Positions 8,524 through 17,374 of a stretch of 64,000 bases of DNA are shown here, piece after piece (within the stretch, counting starts at the first letter, position 1; every line of letters starts with the position of its first letter). The position numbers and the translations under genes were made by a program. The notes below the pieces were generated by a model. The model saw only the letters and a list, made by a program, of their open reading frames with translations, had not been told where the DNA came from and searched no databases. The DNA comes from CADEDH01 sp050330635 (lineage in GTDB: Bacteria > Actinomycetota > Acidimicrobiia > Acidimicrobiales > SZUA-35), in assembly GCA_050330635.1 (NCBI GenBank), contig JBHJNQ010000039.1:62001-126000 (forward strand), given 5' to 3'.

Positions 8524-9561
8524 TCACCCAGCATGCCGGTCGCCGTCGCCGACCCGGCGATCGAGGAGCATGGCGTCGCCGAAGGAGAGGAAGCGGTAGC
8601 CCTCGTCGAGGGCGACGCGGTAGAGGTGGCGCCACCGGTCACCGACGAAGGCGTCGACGAGGACGAGCAGCGACGACCGGGGCACGTGGAAGTTGGTGAG
8701 GAGCCGGTCGACCACCTGCCACCGGAACCCGCGGGAGATGAAGAGATCGGTGCTCGCCTCGAGGTCGCCGCTGCGAGCCACCGACTCGAGGGTCCGGACC
8801 ACGGTGGTTCCCACCGCCACCACGCAGGCGGCCGAACGGACCCGGTCCCAAACCTCCGGCTCGACCCGATAACGCTCGTGGTGCATGTGGTGGTCGGTCA
8901 CCCGCTCGACCGTGATGGGACGGAACGTGCCAAGACCCACCTGCAGCTCCACCCGCACCACGTCGATCCCCCGGCGCTCGAGGCGGTCGAGCAGGTCGGG
9001 GGTGAGGTGGAGGCCGGCGGTGGGGGCAGCCACGGAGCCCGGGCGGTTGGCGTAGACGGTCTGGTAACGTTCGTCGTCGTCGAGCTGGCGGTGGATGTAG
9101 GGGGGAAGGGGGATGCGACCGACCCGATCCATCACGTCGTCGGCCAGCAGTTCCACCAGCCGCCGTCCGTCGCCCAGGTCGTCACCGACGACCACCACCG
9201 GTGGACCGTCGACGCCGGCCGTCAGCACCACCCCGGGACGGACCCGGCGTCCTCCCCGCACCAGGGCCTCCCACCGACGGTGGTGCCCGGTCGGCTCGAG
9301 GAGGAGGACCTCGACCCTCCCCCCGGTGAGCTTGGTCAGCTCCAGACGGGCCGGCTGGACCCGGGTGTCGTTGACCACCAGGAGGTCACCCGGTTCGAGG
9401 AGGCGGTCGAGGTCGGCCACCCGATGGTGGGCCACGTCGTCACCCCGATCAACGAGCAGGCGGGCGGCGTCGCGGGGCTCGGCCGGCTCCTGGGCGATGC
9501 GCTCGGCCGGCAGCTCGTAGTCGAAGGCGTCCGTTGGCGCTGCGATCGGCTCGTCGACCAT
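8524..9561 (-). CDS. queA: S-adenosylmethionine:tRNA ribosyltransferase-isomerase QueA
   Basis: Transfers and rearranges the ribosyl group of S-adenosylmethionine onto preQ1-tRNA to give epoxyqueuosine. The chosen ATG gives 345 residues, starting MVDEPIAAPTDAFDYELPAERIAQ, the usual QueA opening. The family stretches LLVVNDTRVQPARL, APTAGLHLT and VGLGTFRPI are intact, as is FHVPRSSLL near the C-terminus. The ATG shares one base with the ruvB stop (TGATG), so queA is translationally coupled to ruvB and the ruv and queuosine genes look like one transcript. A longer in-frame extension upstream overlaps ruvB and lacks family similarity. Confidence 0.95.
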   Translation of the reverse strand: MVDEPIAAPTDAFDYELPAERIAQEPAEPRDAARLLVDRGDDVAHHRVADLDRLLEPGDLLVVNDTRVQPARLELTKLTGGRVEVLLLEPTGHHRRWEALVRGGRRVRPGVVLTAGVDGPPVVVVGDDLGDGRRLVELLADDVMDRVGRIPLPPYIHRQLDDDERYQTVYANRPGSVAAPTAGLHLTPDLLDRLERRGIDVVRVELQVGLGTFRPITVERVTDHHMHHERYRVEPEVWDRVRSAACVVAVGTTVVRTLESVARSGDLEASTDLFISRGFRWQVVDRLLTNFHVPRSSLLVLVDAFVGDRWRHLYRVALDEGYRFLSFGDAMLLDRRVGDGDRHAG

Positions 9562-10622
9562 CAGTCGAACAGGGCCGGTGGTCCCCCGTCGGCCGGACCG
9601 GGCGGCTCGAGTCCGAGGTGACGCCAGGAGGCCGCCGTCGCCACCCGGCCCCGGGGGGTCCGGGCCAGGAAGCCCTGCTGGATGAGGAACGGTTCGATCA
9701 CGTCCTCCACCGTCTCGGTCGGCTCGCCGACGCTGATGGCCAGGTTGGACAGACCGACCGGGCCGCCGCCGAAGTGGCGGCACAGGTTGGCCAGAAGCTG
9801 CTGGTCCACCCGGTCGAGACCCCGCTCGTCGATGCCGAACATGGCCAGGCCGGCGGCGGCCGAGCAGCGGTCGACGAACCCGTCGGCCCGGACCTCGGCG
9901 TAGTCACGGACCCGTCGCAACAGGCGGTTGGCGATCCGGGGGGTCCCCCGGCTCCGGCTGGCGATCTCGGCCGCACCCCCACCGTCGATCCTGACCCCGA
10001 GCACACCAGCGGCCCTGACCACGATCTGCTCCAGATCGGCGGCGCTGTAGTAGTCGAGCCGGAAGGCGAAGCCGAACCGGTCGCGCAGTGGTCCGGTGAT
10101 GAGGCCGGTCCTGGTGGTGGCCCCGACGAGGGTGAACGGCTCCAGCTCGAAGCGGATCGACCGGGCGGCCGGACCCTTGCCCAGGAGCACGTCGATCTGG
10201 CCGTCTTCCATCGCCGGGTACATGACCTCCTCGACCACCCGGGGCAGCCGATGGATCTCGTCGATGAACAGCACGTCGCCCGGTTCGACCTTCGTCAGGA
10301 TCGACGCCAGGTCGCCCGCCCGCTCGATGGCCGGCCCCGAGGTGATGTGGAGGTGGGCGTTGAGCTCGGCGGCCACGATGCCGGCCAGGGTGGTCTTGCC
10401 CAGGCCCGGCGGACCGGCGAACAGGAGATGGTCGGCCGGCTGGTTGCGGGCCCGGGCCGCCTCCAGGATGATGCCGAGCTGCTCCTTGAGCTCGGACTGG
10501 CCGACGAACTCGGCCATCGTCCGGGGACGGAGGCCGACGTCGTCGAGCGGTGCCGGCGACGCCGGAACGCCCTCGTCGTCGCCGGGCTGGGGTTCGGGGT
10601 CGAGCATCTCGTCGCGGGGCAT
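9561..10622 (-). CDS. ruvB: Holliday junction DNA helicase RuvB
   Basis: AAA+ motor that drives branch migration of Holliday junctions with RuvA. The 353-residue protein carries Walker A GPPGLGKTT, Walker B FIDEIHRL, sensor 1 GATTRTG and the arginine-finger region LRDRFGF, followed by a C-terminal winged-helix domain ending RGRVATAASWRHLGL. The N-terminal approximately 25 residues are a variable acidic/proline-rich extension. The ATG lies 2 bp after the ruvA stop. Order ruvC-ruvA-ruvB is the standard resolvasome operon. Confidence 0.97.
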   Translation of the reverse strand: MPRDEMLDPEPQPGDDEGVPASPAPLDDVGLRPRTMAEFVGQSELKEQLGIILEAARARNQPADHLLFAGPPGLGKTTLAGIVAAELNAHLHITSGPAIERAGDLASILTKVEPGDVLFIDEIHRLPRVVEEVMYPAMEDGQIDVLLGKGPAARSIRFELEPFTLVGATTRTGLITGPLRDRFGFAFRLDYYSAADLEQIVVRAAGVLGVRIDGGGAAEIASRSRGTPRIANRLLRRVRDYAEVRADGFVDRCSAAAGLAMFGIDERGLDRVDQQLLANLCRHFGGGPVGLSNLAISVGEPTETVEDVIEPFLIQQGFLARTPRGRVATAASWRHLGLEPPGPADGGPPALFD

Positions 10623-10624
10623 GG

Positions 10625-11278
10625 TCAGCTCCCGGCCAGGGCCCGCAGGGCCTGCCGCAGGAGCTGGCCGGCATCGGCGCCGGGGCCGTCGCCGGCCGGG
10701 CCGTCGGCGGGCGGGAGGGCGGCCAGGGCCAGCTTGATCTCATCCCCCGAGTAGCCCAGGTTGACCAGGGCCTCCCGCACGTCGGCCAACGGGTTGGCCT
10801 TCCCCGCCCCGTTGGTGGCGGCGGAGACGGCGGGCAGGGGATCGTCGAGCACCGGCAGGATCAGCGACGACTTCAGCTCGACCAGCAGCCGCTGGGCCGT
10901 CTTGCGGCCGACGCCGGGGACCTCGCACAGGGCAGCGAGATCGTCGTCGGCCAGTATTCGGGCCAGCTCCGGGGCCGAGTGGGTGGCGAGGACGGCCATG
11001 GCGAGCGAGGGGCCGACCCCGTGGGCCGCCAGGAGACCCTCGAACGCCATCCGCTCGTCTCTCGTGGCGAACCCGTAGAGGCGCTGATCGGACTCCCGGA
11101 TGTGGTGATGGATGTGGAGCAGGACCTCGGCGTCGCCGCGCAACCGGTCGAGGGTGGCGGCGGTGACCGTGACCCGGTAGCCGACGCCGGCCACCTCGAG
11201 CAGCACCTCCGGCTGGGCCCCGGCCCTGTCGAGCACGGCCTGGCGGTCGAGGACACGGCCCCGCAGGGACCCGATCAT
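10625..11278 (-). CDS. ruvA: Holliday junction DNA-binding subunit RuvA
   Basis: Tetrameric protein that holds the four-way junction for RuvB. The ATG overlapping the ruvC stop (ATGA) gives 217 residues beginning MIGSLRGRVLDR, the family start. The helix-hairpin-helix regions are visible as VGPSLAMAVLATHSAPELARIL and CEVPGVGRKTAQRLLVELK, and the C-terminal RuvB-contacting domain ends with VREALVNLGYSGDEIKLAL. A longer reading frame upstream runs through ruvC and is not protein-like. Confidence 0.96.
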   Translation of the reverse strand: MIGSLRGRVLDRQAVLDRAGAQPEVLLEVAGVGYRVTVTAATLDRLRGDAEVLLHIHHHIRESDQRLYGFATRDERMAFEGLLAAHGVGPSLAMAVLATHSAPELARILADDDLAALCEVPGVGRKTAQRLLVELKSSLILPVLDDPLPAVSAATNGAGKANPLADVREALVNLGYSGDEIKLALAALPPADGPAGDGPGADAGQLLRQALRALAGS

Positions 11279-11820
11279 CGGACCGGTGCCCGGGCCGGTG
11301 GGCGGCCCCCGCCGCCCGGGTCGTCGGCCCTGACGGCCAACCGGAGGCCGGGGTCGTGGGCCAGGTGACACAGGGCCAGCGCCGCAGCGTCGGCGGCGTC
11401 GGCGGGACGGGGCGGGGCGGGGAGGTCGAGCAGCAGTTGCACCATGGCCTGGATCTGGGTCTTGTCGGCCCGGCCGTCGCCGGCCACCACCGACTTCACC
11501 GCCGACGGCGTGTACTGCACCACCGGCACGCCCCGCCCCGCCGCCTCGGCCAGCACCAGACCCGACGCCTGGGCCACCCCCACCGCGGTGCGCACGTTGT
11601 TCTGGAAGAAGATGCGCTCGACCGACAGCACCGCCGGATGGTAGTCGTCCATCAGGGACCGCAGCTCGGCCTGGAGCTCGGCCAGGCGGGCCGGGGTCTC
11701 GTCGGCCGGTGACGTGCGGATCACGCCCAGAGCCACCGCCCGCCCCCGTCCACGCCGGGCGGCCTCCACCACCGCATACCCACACCGGGACAGTCCCGGG
11801 TCCACGCCGAGCACGAACAC
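11275..11820 (-). CDS. ruvC: Crossover junction endodeoxyribonuclease RuvC
   Basis: Resolves Holliday junctions by paired nicks. Catalytic acidic residues sit in VLGVDPGLSRCGY, LSVERIFFQNN and the C-terminal ADAADAAALALCH. The GTG start giving MFVLGVDPG (181 residues) was chosen because it lies 7 nt after a TAGTTT box; a second GTG two codons later is possible. The stop overlaps ruvA by four bases. Divergently transcribed from an ABC exporter 64 bp away. Confidence 0.96.
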   Translation of the reverse strand: MFVLGVDPGLSRCGYAVVEAARRGRGRAVALGVIRTSPADETPARLAELQAELRSLMDDYHPAVLSVERIFFQNNVRTAVGVAQASGLVLAEAAGRGVPVVQYTPSAVKSVVAGDGRADKTQIQAMVQLLLDLPAPPRPADAADAAALALCHLAHDPGLRLAVRADDPGGGGRPPARAPVR

Positions 11821-11827
11821 CTGTACG

Positions 11828-11833
11828 AAACTA
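11828..11833 (-). promoter_or_regulatory. -10 box of ruvCAB, leaderless layout
   Basis: TAGTTT, then 7 nt, then the ruvC GTG on the minus strand. Confidence 0.5.
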
Positions 11834-11884
11834 GCGGTTGGAGCCGGGCTTGAGGGCGACCGTCGGGATGCCGATACGACAGGG

Positions 11885-12862
11885 GTGCCGACCTCCACCA
11901 TCATCCTCGACGACGTCAGCCGATCGTTCGGTTCCGTCACCGCCCTCCACGGTGCCTCGATCGCCGCTCCCCAAGGTCGGATCACGGTGTTGCTCGGACC
12001 GAACGGGGCCGGCAAGACGACGGCCATCCGCCTTATCACAGGGGCCCTGGCTCCCGACGGGGGAACGGTTCGGGTCTTCGGTACCGATCCGACCTCCGAC
12101 GACGGCGAGGACGTGCGGCGCCGGTGTGGGGTCGTGTCGGCCAAACCGTCGCTCTACGACCGGCTCAGCGGCCGGGACAACCTCCGCTACGCCGCCGAGC
12201 TGTACGGTCTCGGCCGGGGCGCCACGGCGGGGGCCCGGCTCGTGGCCGCAGCCGAGCAGTTCGACATCGCCGGCTCGCTCGACGCCCAGGTCGCGGGGTA
12301 CTCGACGGGCATGAAGACCCGACTGGCGCTGGCCCGGGCGGTCCTCCACGAGCCCGAACTGCTCCTGCTCGACGAGCCGACGTCGGGCCTCGATCCCGAG
12401 TCGGCGGCCGCCGTGCTGGCGTTGATCAGAACGATGGCCGGGGACGGCCGGACCGTGCTCATGTGCACCCACCTTCTGCTCGAGGCCGAGGGCCTGGCCG
12501 ACGAGGTGGTGATCATGCATCACGGCACCACGATCACCTCCGGCCGTCCCGACGATCTGGCGGCCGAGTTCTGGCCCCACCCCATCGTGTCGTTCACGGC
12601 CACCGACGGGGCCGGTCTCGACGGTGTGGCCGTCGCCGAGGGCGTGGTCGACTACGACCGCGACCGGCTGACCGCCCGCCTGACCCTCGACGGGCAGGGT
12701 CGGGTGCCGGAGCTGATCCACGCCCTCGTGGTGGCCGGGGTACAGCTGACGGCGGTCGAGCCCTACCGGCCGACGCTGGAGGACCTGTACTTTGCCGTCC
12801 AACTCCGGCAGCGGGAGCGATCGCCGGCCCCCGCCCGCCCCGTGCTGGTGGGGGCGTCGTGA
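11885..12862 (+). CDS. ABC exporter ATP-binding protein
   Basis: Cytoplasmic ATPase of an ABC-2 type exporter. The 325 residues include Walker A GPNGAGKTT, the signature YSTGMKTRLALARA (STG rather than SGG), and Walker B LLLLDEPTSGLD with a following H-loop in CTHLL. The C-terminal approximately 90 residues after ITSGRPDDLAAEF form the usual variable tail, ending PTLEDLYFAV. The GTG start is inferred from where family similarity begins; a G-rich stretch precedes it. Its stop overlaps the permease start (GTGA). The cargo is not identifiable. Confidence 0.85.
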   Translation: MPTSTIILDDVSRSFGSVTALHGASIAAPQGRITVLLGPNGAGKTTAIRLITGALAPDGGTVRVFGTDPTSDDGEDVRRRCGVVSAKPSLYDRLSGRDNLRYAAELYGLGRGATAGARLVAAAEQFDIAGSLDAQVAGYSTGMKTRLALARAVLHEPELLLLDEPTSGLDPESAAAVLALIRTMAGDGRTVLMCTHLLLEAEGLADEVVIMHHGTTITSGRPDDLAAEFWPHPIVSFTATDGAGLDGVAVAEGVVDYDRDRLTARLTLDGQGRVPELIHALVVAGVQLTAVEPYRPTLEDLYFAVQLRQRERSPAPARPVLVGAS

Positions 12863-13695
12863 GCGGCCGGTTCCGATGGTGGCGGGCCCTCACCGTGGCC
12901 CGCACCGACCTCCGGCAGCTGGCCCAGGCCCGCGACTTCTGGTTGCCGATGACGATGCTGGGGGCGCTCTTCTATGTCGTCGTGCCCTCGATCCTGTTGC
13001 TCACGATCACCAACATCGGCAGCGTCGAGGTGGTCGGCCGCGTGTCGGAGGCCCTGGAGGTCCTGCCCCGACAGGCCCAGGCCCAGATCAGGGGCGACTC
13101 CCCGGAAGGTCAGACCGGCTACGCCCTGGCCGTGTTCCTGTTCGCCCCCGTCGCCGTGATCGTGCCGCTCACGATCTCGACCGCGGTGGGGGCGGCCACC
13201 ATCGTCGGGGAACGGGAACGGGGCACCGGCGAGTTCCTGGCCCACTCCCCCGCCTCGGCCCACGAGATCTACCTCGGCAAGCTGATCGCCTCGCTCGTCC
13301 CCGGGTACCTGACGGTGGGTGTGGGGTTCGGGCTCTACTCGCTGATCGTGAACATCACCGTCGGCCCGTCGGTCGGAGGTTGGTTCTTCCCCACCGCCCA
13401 GTGGTGGGTGATGATCCTGTGGGTCCTGCCCCCGTTCCTGGCCATCTGCCTCTCGCTCGTGCTGCGGTTGTCGGCCCGGGTGTCGTCGACGGCGGCCGCC
13501 CAGCAGGCGTCGGGCCTGGTGAGCCTGCCCCTGATCATGATCGCCTACAGCCAGGCCACCGGGGTGCTGCTCGGCGCCGGGCACCTGCCGTGGATCGTAG
13601 GTCTGGTGGCGTGGCTGGTCGCCGGGCTCAGCCTCCGCAAGGGCATGCGCAGCGTCACCCGGTCCCGTCTCCTCGGCGTGGCCTCCGCTAGCTGA
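12859..13695 (+). CDS. ABC-2 type membrane permease
   Basis: Membrane half of the exporter encoded with the preceding ATPase. The protein is 278 residues starting MSGRFRWWRALTVARTDLRQL, with about six hydrophobic segments, the first near FWLPMTMLGALFYVVVPSILLL. The segment TIVGERERGTGEFLAHSP is the cytoplasmic coupling loop typical of ABC-2 permeases (VxERExGT). Four-base overlap with the ATPase indicates stoichiometric co-expression. Substrate unknown. Confidence 0.85.
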   Translation: MSGRFRWWRALTVARTDLRQLAQARDFWLPMTMLGALFYVVVPSILLLTITNIGSVEVVGRVSEALEVLPRQAQAQIRGDSPEGQTGYALAVFLFAPVAVIVPLTISTAVGAATIVGERERGTGEFLAHSPASAHEIYLGKLIASLVPGYLTVGVGFGLYSLIVNITVGPSVGGWFFPTAQWWVMILWVLPPFLAICLSLVLRLSARVSSTAAAQQASGLVSLPLIMIAYSQATGVLLGAGHLPWIVGLVAWLVAGLSLRKGMRSVTRSRLLGVASAS

Positions 13696-13708
13696 GGGAC
13701 AGGCGCGC

Positions 13709-14455
13709 CTACGAAACGACTTCGAGCAGCTCGTCGGGAATGTCGACGTTGGAGTGGACGTCCTGTACGTCGTCGTGGTCGTCGAGGAGGTCGATCAGGC
13801 GGAGCACGGCCTTGACGTCGCCCGCCTCGACCACCGGCACGGTGTTGGTCGGCATCATCGTCGAGTCGGACTCGGTGACCTCGATGCCGGCCGCCTCCAG
13901 GGCCGCCCGCAGCGACATCACGTCGCTCGGATCACAGGTGACCTGCCACACCTCCTCGTGATCCTCCAGGTCCTCGGCCCCGTTGTCGAGGCCGACCATC
14001 ATCACGTCGTCCTCGTCGGTCGAGCGGGCCACCTTGACGATGCCCTTCCGCTCGAACTGCCAGGCCACGGCCCCGGGCTCCGCCAGCGACCCGCCGTTCT
14101 TCGTCAACAACGACCGGATCTCCGACCCCGTGCGGTTGCGGTTGTCGGTCAGGGCGTCGATGAGCAGGGCAACGCCGCCGGGGCCATAGCCCTCGTAGGT
14201 GATCGACTCGTAGTTGACGCCTTCGAGCTCGCCCGTGCCCCGCTTGACGGCCCGCTCGATCGTGTCGAGGGGAACGGAGTTGTCACGGGCCTTCTGGAAC
14301 ATGGTGCGCAGGGTCGGGTTCGACTCGGGGTCGCCACCCCCCTGGCGCGCCGCCACCTCGACCTGCTTGATCAGCTTGGCGAAGAGCTTGCCTCTCTTGG
14401 CGTCGGCGGCGCCCTTCTTGTGCTTGATCGTTGCCCACTTGGAGTGACCTGACAC
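13709..14455 (-). CDS. yebC: YebC/PmpR family protein
   Basis: Member of the YebC/PmpR/TACO1 family, described variously as a transcriptional regulator and as a ribosome-associated factor that relieves stalling. It begins SGHSKWATIKHKKGAADAKR, the invariant family opening, and is 248 residues, the usual length. GTG start with GGGGAG 7 nt upstream, so it is leadered. Its position between ruvC and pdxT matches mycobacteria. It converges on the ABC permease with only 13 bp between stops. Confidence 0.93.
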   Translation of the reverse strand: MSGHSKWATIKHKKGAADAKRGKLFAKLIKQVEVAARQGGGDPESNPTLRTMFQKARDNSVPLDTIERAVKRGTGELEGVNYESITYEGYGPGGVALLIDALTDNRNRTGSEIRSLLTKNGGSLAEPGAVAWQFERKGIVKVARSTDEDDVMMVGLDNGAEDLEDHEEVWQVTCDPSDVMSLRAALEAAGIEVTESDSTMMPTNTVPVVEAGDVKAVLRLIDLLDDHDDVQDVHSNVDIPDELLEVVS

Positions 14456-14490
14456 CGCGCTTCTCCCCTACTGCTGCCGGGAACGGTCGG

Positions 14491-14517
14491 ACCGTAGCCG
14501 ATCGGCTGCTCAGTCTA
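14491..14517 (-). promoter_or_regulatory. Candidate yebC promoter boxes
   Basis: Two TANNNT hexamers occur on the minus strand, TACGGT (14491-14496) and TAGACT (14512-14517). Either would give a short leader carrying the Shine-Dalgarno GGGGAG. Which is used cannot be told from sequence. Confidence 0.35.
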
Positions 14518-14571
14518 GGTCCGCTCACCTGCCGGCTCCCACGTCGGCCGCCGGCTCCCGCGGCCCCGAGC

Positions 14572-14612
14572 CCCCTCAGGTCCGCCCGGACCGCCCCTCA
14601 GGTCCGCCCGGA
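14572..14612. repeat. 22-bp-period direct repeat at the pdxT stop
   Basis: The 19-bp sequence CCCCTCAGGTCCGCCCGGA occurs twice with a 22-bp period, the second copy containing the pdxT stop codon. The unit includes the palindrome GGTCCGCCCGGACC, so the RNA could fold into a G/C-rich hairpin after pdxT. It looks like a short duplication of the gene end. Confidence 0.8.
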
Positions 14613-15200
14613 GCGCGGGATCAGGGAGTCGAGGAAGAGGCGGTGAAGCCGTGCGTCGTCGGTCAGCTCCGGATGAAACGACACCACCAGCGCCGGGCCC
14701 TGGCGGCACACGACCGGGTTCCCGTCGAGGGAGGCCAGGACCTCGACCTCCGAGCCCACCCGCTCCACCACCGGGGCCCGGATGAACACGGCCCGCATCG
14801 GGGGACCGTCGACTCCGTCGACCACGACGTCGGTCTCGAACGAGTCGATCTGGCGGCCGTAGCCGTTGCGGCGGACACCGATGTCGACGGCCCCGAAGCA
14901 GCGCTGCCCCGGTTGACCATCGGCTATGTCGGTGGCGAGCAGGATCATCCCGGCACAGGTGCCGAGCACCGGCAGACCGTCGGCGAGCAGCTTGGCCAGC
15001 GGCTCGGTCACCTCCAAGGCGTCGAGCAGCTTCATCATGGTGGTCGACTCGCCCCCGGGGATGACGAGAGCGTCGAGACCGTCGAGCTCGGAGGCCTTGC
15101 GCACCTCGGTGGCGACGACGCCGCACCGCTCGAGGGCGGCGACGTGCCGGGCGAACGCCCCCTGGAGGGCGAGAACGCCGACGACCGGTGGGCCCGTCAC
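14598..15200 (-). CDS. pdxT: Pyridoxal 5'-phosphate synthase glutaminase subunit PdxT
   Basis: Class I glutamine amidotransferase that feeds ammonia to PdxS for PLP synthesis. The 200-residue protein carries IPGGESTTM, the nucleophile Cys in LGTCAGM and the His-Glu pair in SFHPELTDD, so the triad is complete. VGVLALQGAFARHV is the family N-terminus. The GTG overlaps the pdxS stop (GTGA), matching their 1:1 complex. Confidence 0.97.
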   Translation of the reverse strand: MTGPPVVGVLALQGAFARHVAALERCGVVATEVRKASELDGLDALVIPGGESTTMMKLLDALEVTEPLAKLLADGLPVLGTCAGMILLATDIADGQPGQRCFGAVDIGVRRNGYGRQIDSFETDVVVDGVDGPPMRAVFIRAPVVERVGSEVEVLASLDGNPVVCRQGPALVVSFHPELTDDARLHRLFLDSLIPRSGRT

Positions 15201-16129
15201 CAACCCCGATCGGCGAGGCGGACGTCGAGCTCGTCCATGCCGATGCCGGTCATCGGAGCACCGAGCCCCCGGCTGACCTTGGCCAGGATTTCCGGGTCGT
15301 TGTAGTTGGTGGTGGCCTCCACGATGGCCTTGGCCCGTGGGGCCGGGTCGGCGCTCTTGAAGATGCCGGAGCCGACGAAGACGGCCTGGGCCCCGAGCTG
15401 CATGGCCAGGGCGGCGTCGGCCGGCGTGGCCAGACCGCCGGCGCAGAACAGGGGCACGGGGAGCTGGCCGGTCTCGGCGATCTCCTGGACCAGCGGAAGC
15501 GGGGCCTGGAGGCGCTTGGCCCAGTCGAACAGCTCGGGCTCGTCGGCCTGGGTGATCCTGCGGATGTCGCCGGTGATGGAGCGGAGATGGCGAACGGCTT
15601 CGACCACGTTGCCGGTTCCCGCTTCGCCCTTGGAGCGGATCAAGCAGGCACCCTCGCTGATGCGGCGCAGGGCCTCGCCCAGGTTGGTGGCCCCGCACAC
15701 GAACGGGACGGTGAACGCCCACTTGTCGATGTGGTGGGTGTCGTCGGCCGGGGTCAGGACCTCGGACTCGTCGACGTAGTCGACCCCGAGGGCCTGCAAG
15801 ATCTGAGCCTCGACGAAGTGGCCGATCCGGGCCTTGGCCATCACCGGGATGGTGGTGATGGCCTTGATGCCCTCGATCATCTCGGGGTCGCTCATGCGGG
15901 CCACGCCGCCATCGGCCCTGATGTCGGCAGGGACCCGCTCAAGCGCCATGACGGCGACGGCCCCCGCCTCCTCGGCGATCCGGGCCTGCTCGGGGGTGAC
16001 GACGTCCATGATGACGCCGCCCTTGAGCATCTCGGCCAACCCCCGCTTGACCCGCACGGTGCCGTCGGCCCGCTGGGGGCGATCGTCGTTCGGAGTGGTG
16101 CTCGTCGTGCCCGTGATCGTCTCTGCCAT
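15197..16129 (-). CDS. pdxS: Pyridoxal 5'-phosphate synthase lyase subunit PdxS
   Basis: Condenses ribose 5-phosphate, glyceraldehyde 3-phosphate and PdxT-derived ammonia to PLP. The 310 residues include KRGLAEMLKGGVIMDVVTPE with the first catalytic Lys region, IGHFVEAQILQALGVDYVDE, IRSKGEAGTGNV with the second Lys, and VFVGSGIFKSADP. An extra N-terminal stretch of about 25 polar residues precedes the barrel. The ATG lies 7 nt after a TACACT box. First gene of the pdxS-pdxT pair. Confidence 0.97.
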   Translation of the reverse strand: MAETITGTTSTTPNDDRPQRADGTVRVKRGLAEMLKGGVIMDVVTPEQARIAEEAGAVAVMALERVPADIRADGGVARMSDPEMIEGIKAITTIPVMAKARIGHFVEAQILQALGVDYVDESEVLTPADDTHHIDKWAFTVPFVCGATNLGEALRRISEGACLIRSKGEAGTGNVVEAVRHLRSITGDIRRITQADEPELFDWAKRLQAPLPLVQEIAETGQLPVPLFCAGGLATPADAALAMQLGAQAVFVGSGIFKSADPAPRAKAIVEATTNYNDPEILAKVSRGLGAPMTGIGMDELDVRLADRGW

Positions 16130-16136
16130 GGACAAC

Positions 16137-16142
16137 AGTGTA
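16137..16142 (-). promoter_or_regulatory. -10 box of pdxST, leaderless layout
   Basis: TACACT, 7 nt, ATG on the minus strand. Confidence 0.55.
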
Positions 16143-16260
16143 CGGCCACAGCGGGCACGGCCCGCCAGCGCGTTCCATCCGGCCGGTACCGACGGGACCG
16201 CCTCCGGGACGATCGGCAGGGTAGGGGCCGGACGCGGGGCCGACACAGGGGCCGGGAGCG

Positions 16261-17319
16261 TCAGTACGAGGTCTGTCCCGGCTCGGGATAGAGGATCCAC
16301 GTCTGGCCCGGGGTAAGCGAGATCGGGTCGCCCCCGGCGTCGAGGAGGGTCGGCTTGTCGCTGGCCGTGGCCCGCCCCCAGGTGCCGGCGACGGCGTGGC
16401 CGGCGGTCAGCACCACGGCCGCCCCGGAGCCGGTGGAGCGGACCTCCGGGGAACCGGCGTCGGCCGGGCTGACGCCGTAGCTGGTCTCCATGATCACCAC
16501 GTTGGCGGGAGCGATCTGGGTGCCGTCGGCGGTCAGGTGGGGGCTGCCGCTCTGCGTCCGGAGCCAGCCCTGGCGGCCCTCGTCCCAACTGAAGCCGGCG
16601 GTCGGCCCGCCGGTGAAGGCCACGGTCACCTCACCGTCGACCGGCACCGCGGTGGGGGGCAGGGTGCCGTCGGTCAGGTAGGTGAACCAGGGCTGGGGCA
16701 CACCGACCTGTTCGTTGGCCAGGGCGAGGAGGTCGGCCGGACGGACGAACAGGTTGTGGGGGCCGGACCGGCTTGCGTCGCGGAAGTACTCGCGCCGGGT
16801 GGTGGCGGTGACGGCCTGGATCGGGAGATCGGCGAGCCCCCGCACGACGTGGTCGTTACCGCCGGAGGAACCGTACAGGGGGTAATCGAAGCCGCTGATG
16901 ATGTCGAAGTCGGACGTCCGACTGGAGCGGACGGGCCCGACCACGTCGGGGACCGTGCTGTTGAACACGGCCATGAACCGGGTCACCCCCTCGGCCCTGA
17001 CGTCGAACACCAGATCGGCGCTCCCGATCCCGACCTGGGGCCGGCCGTCGGGGTGGTTGTCGATCTTCAGGATCAGGGCGGGACGGCTGAGCGCCGCCTC
17101 GTCGTCGACCGGTAGCCCCGTCAGGGGCGCTACCGGTCCCTGCTCGGTCGTCGTGGTCGTCGGCTCGGTCGTCGTGGTCGTGGGCGCCGTCGTCGTGGTG
17201 GAGGCGGCGGTCGTGGTGGGGCCGGCGGTCGTGGTCTCCGCCGTCTCGTCGCCACCACAGGCGGCGGCCACGACGACGAGAACCACGAGAACGGCTCGGA
17301 GCGATGACGGGAAGGTCAC
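16261..17319 (-). CDS. DUF3048 domain lipoprotein
   Basis: Secreted, lipid-anchored protein of unknown function in the DUF3048 (YerB-like) family. The GTG start gives 352 residues with a signal sequence (LRAVLVVLVVVAAAC), lipobox Cys21, then a Thr-rich linker, then the conserved domain. Recognisable family features are ILKIDNHPDGRPQ, RFMAVFNS, VGPVRSSRTSDFD and a C-terminal LTPGQTWILYPEPG. The start region contains three near-identical copies of CCTTCCCGTGA, so other GTG codons in phase are conceivable; this one best fits a signal peptide. No obvious partner gene. Confidence 0.85.
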   Translation of the reverse strand: MTFPSSLRAVLVVLVVVAAACGGDETAETTTAGPTTTAASTTTTAPTTTTTEPTTTTTEQGPVAPLTGLPVDDEAALSRPALILKIDNHPDGRPQVGIGSADLVFDVRAEGVTRFMAVFNSTVPDVVGPVRSSRTSDFDIISGFDYPLYGSSGGNDHVVRGLADLPIQAVTATTRREYFRDASRSGPHNLFVRPADLLALANEQVGVPQPWFTYLTDGTLPPTAVPVDGEVTVAFTGGPTAGFSWDEGRQGWLRTQSGSPHLTADGTQIAPANVVIMETSYGVSPADAGSPEVRSTGSGAAVVLTAGHAVAGTWGRATASDKPTLLDAGGDPISLTPGQTWILYPEPGQTSY

Positions 17320-17374
17320 GGGAAGGTCACGGGAAGGTCCTGGGGGGTCGTCGGTCGGGTTCGGGTGACGCCGG

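Noticed and set aside
8524..9783. A longer queA with 74 extra N-terminal residues
   Set aside because: The extension lies inside ruvB and is unlike any QueA; the ATG overlapping the ruvB stop gives the family N-terminus.
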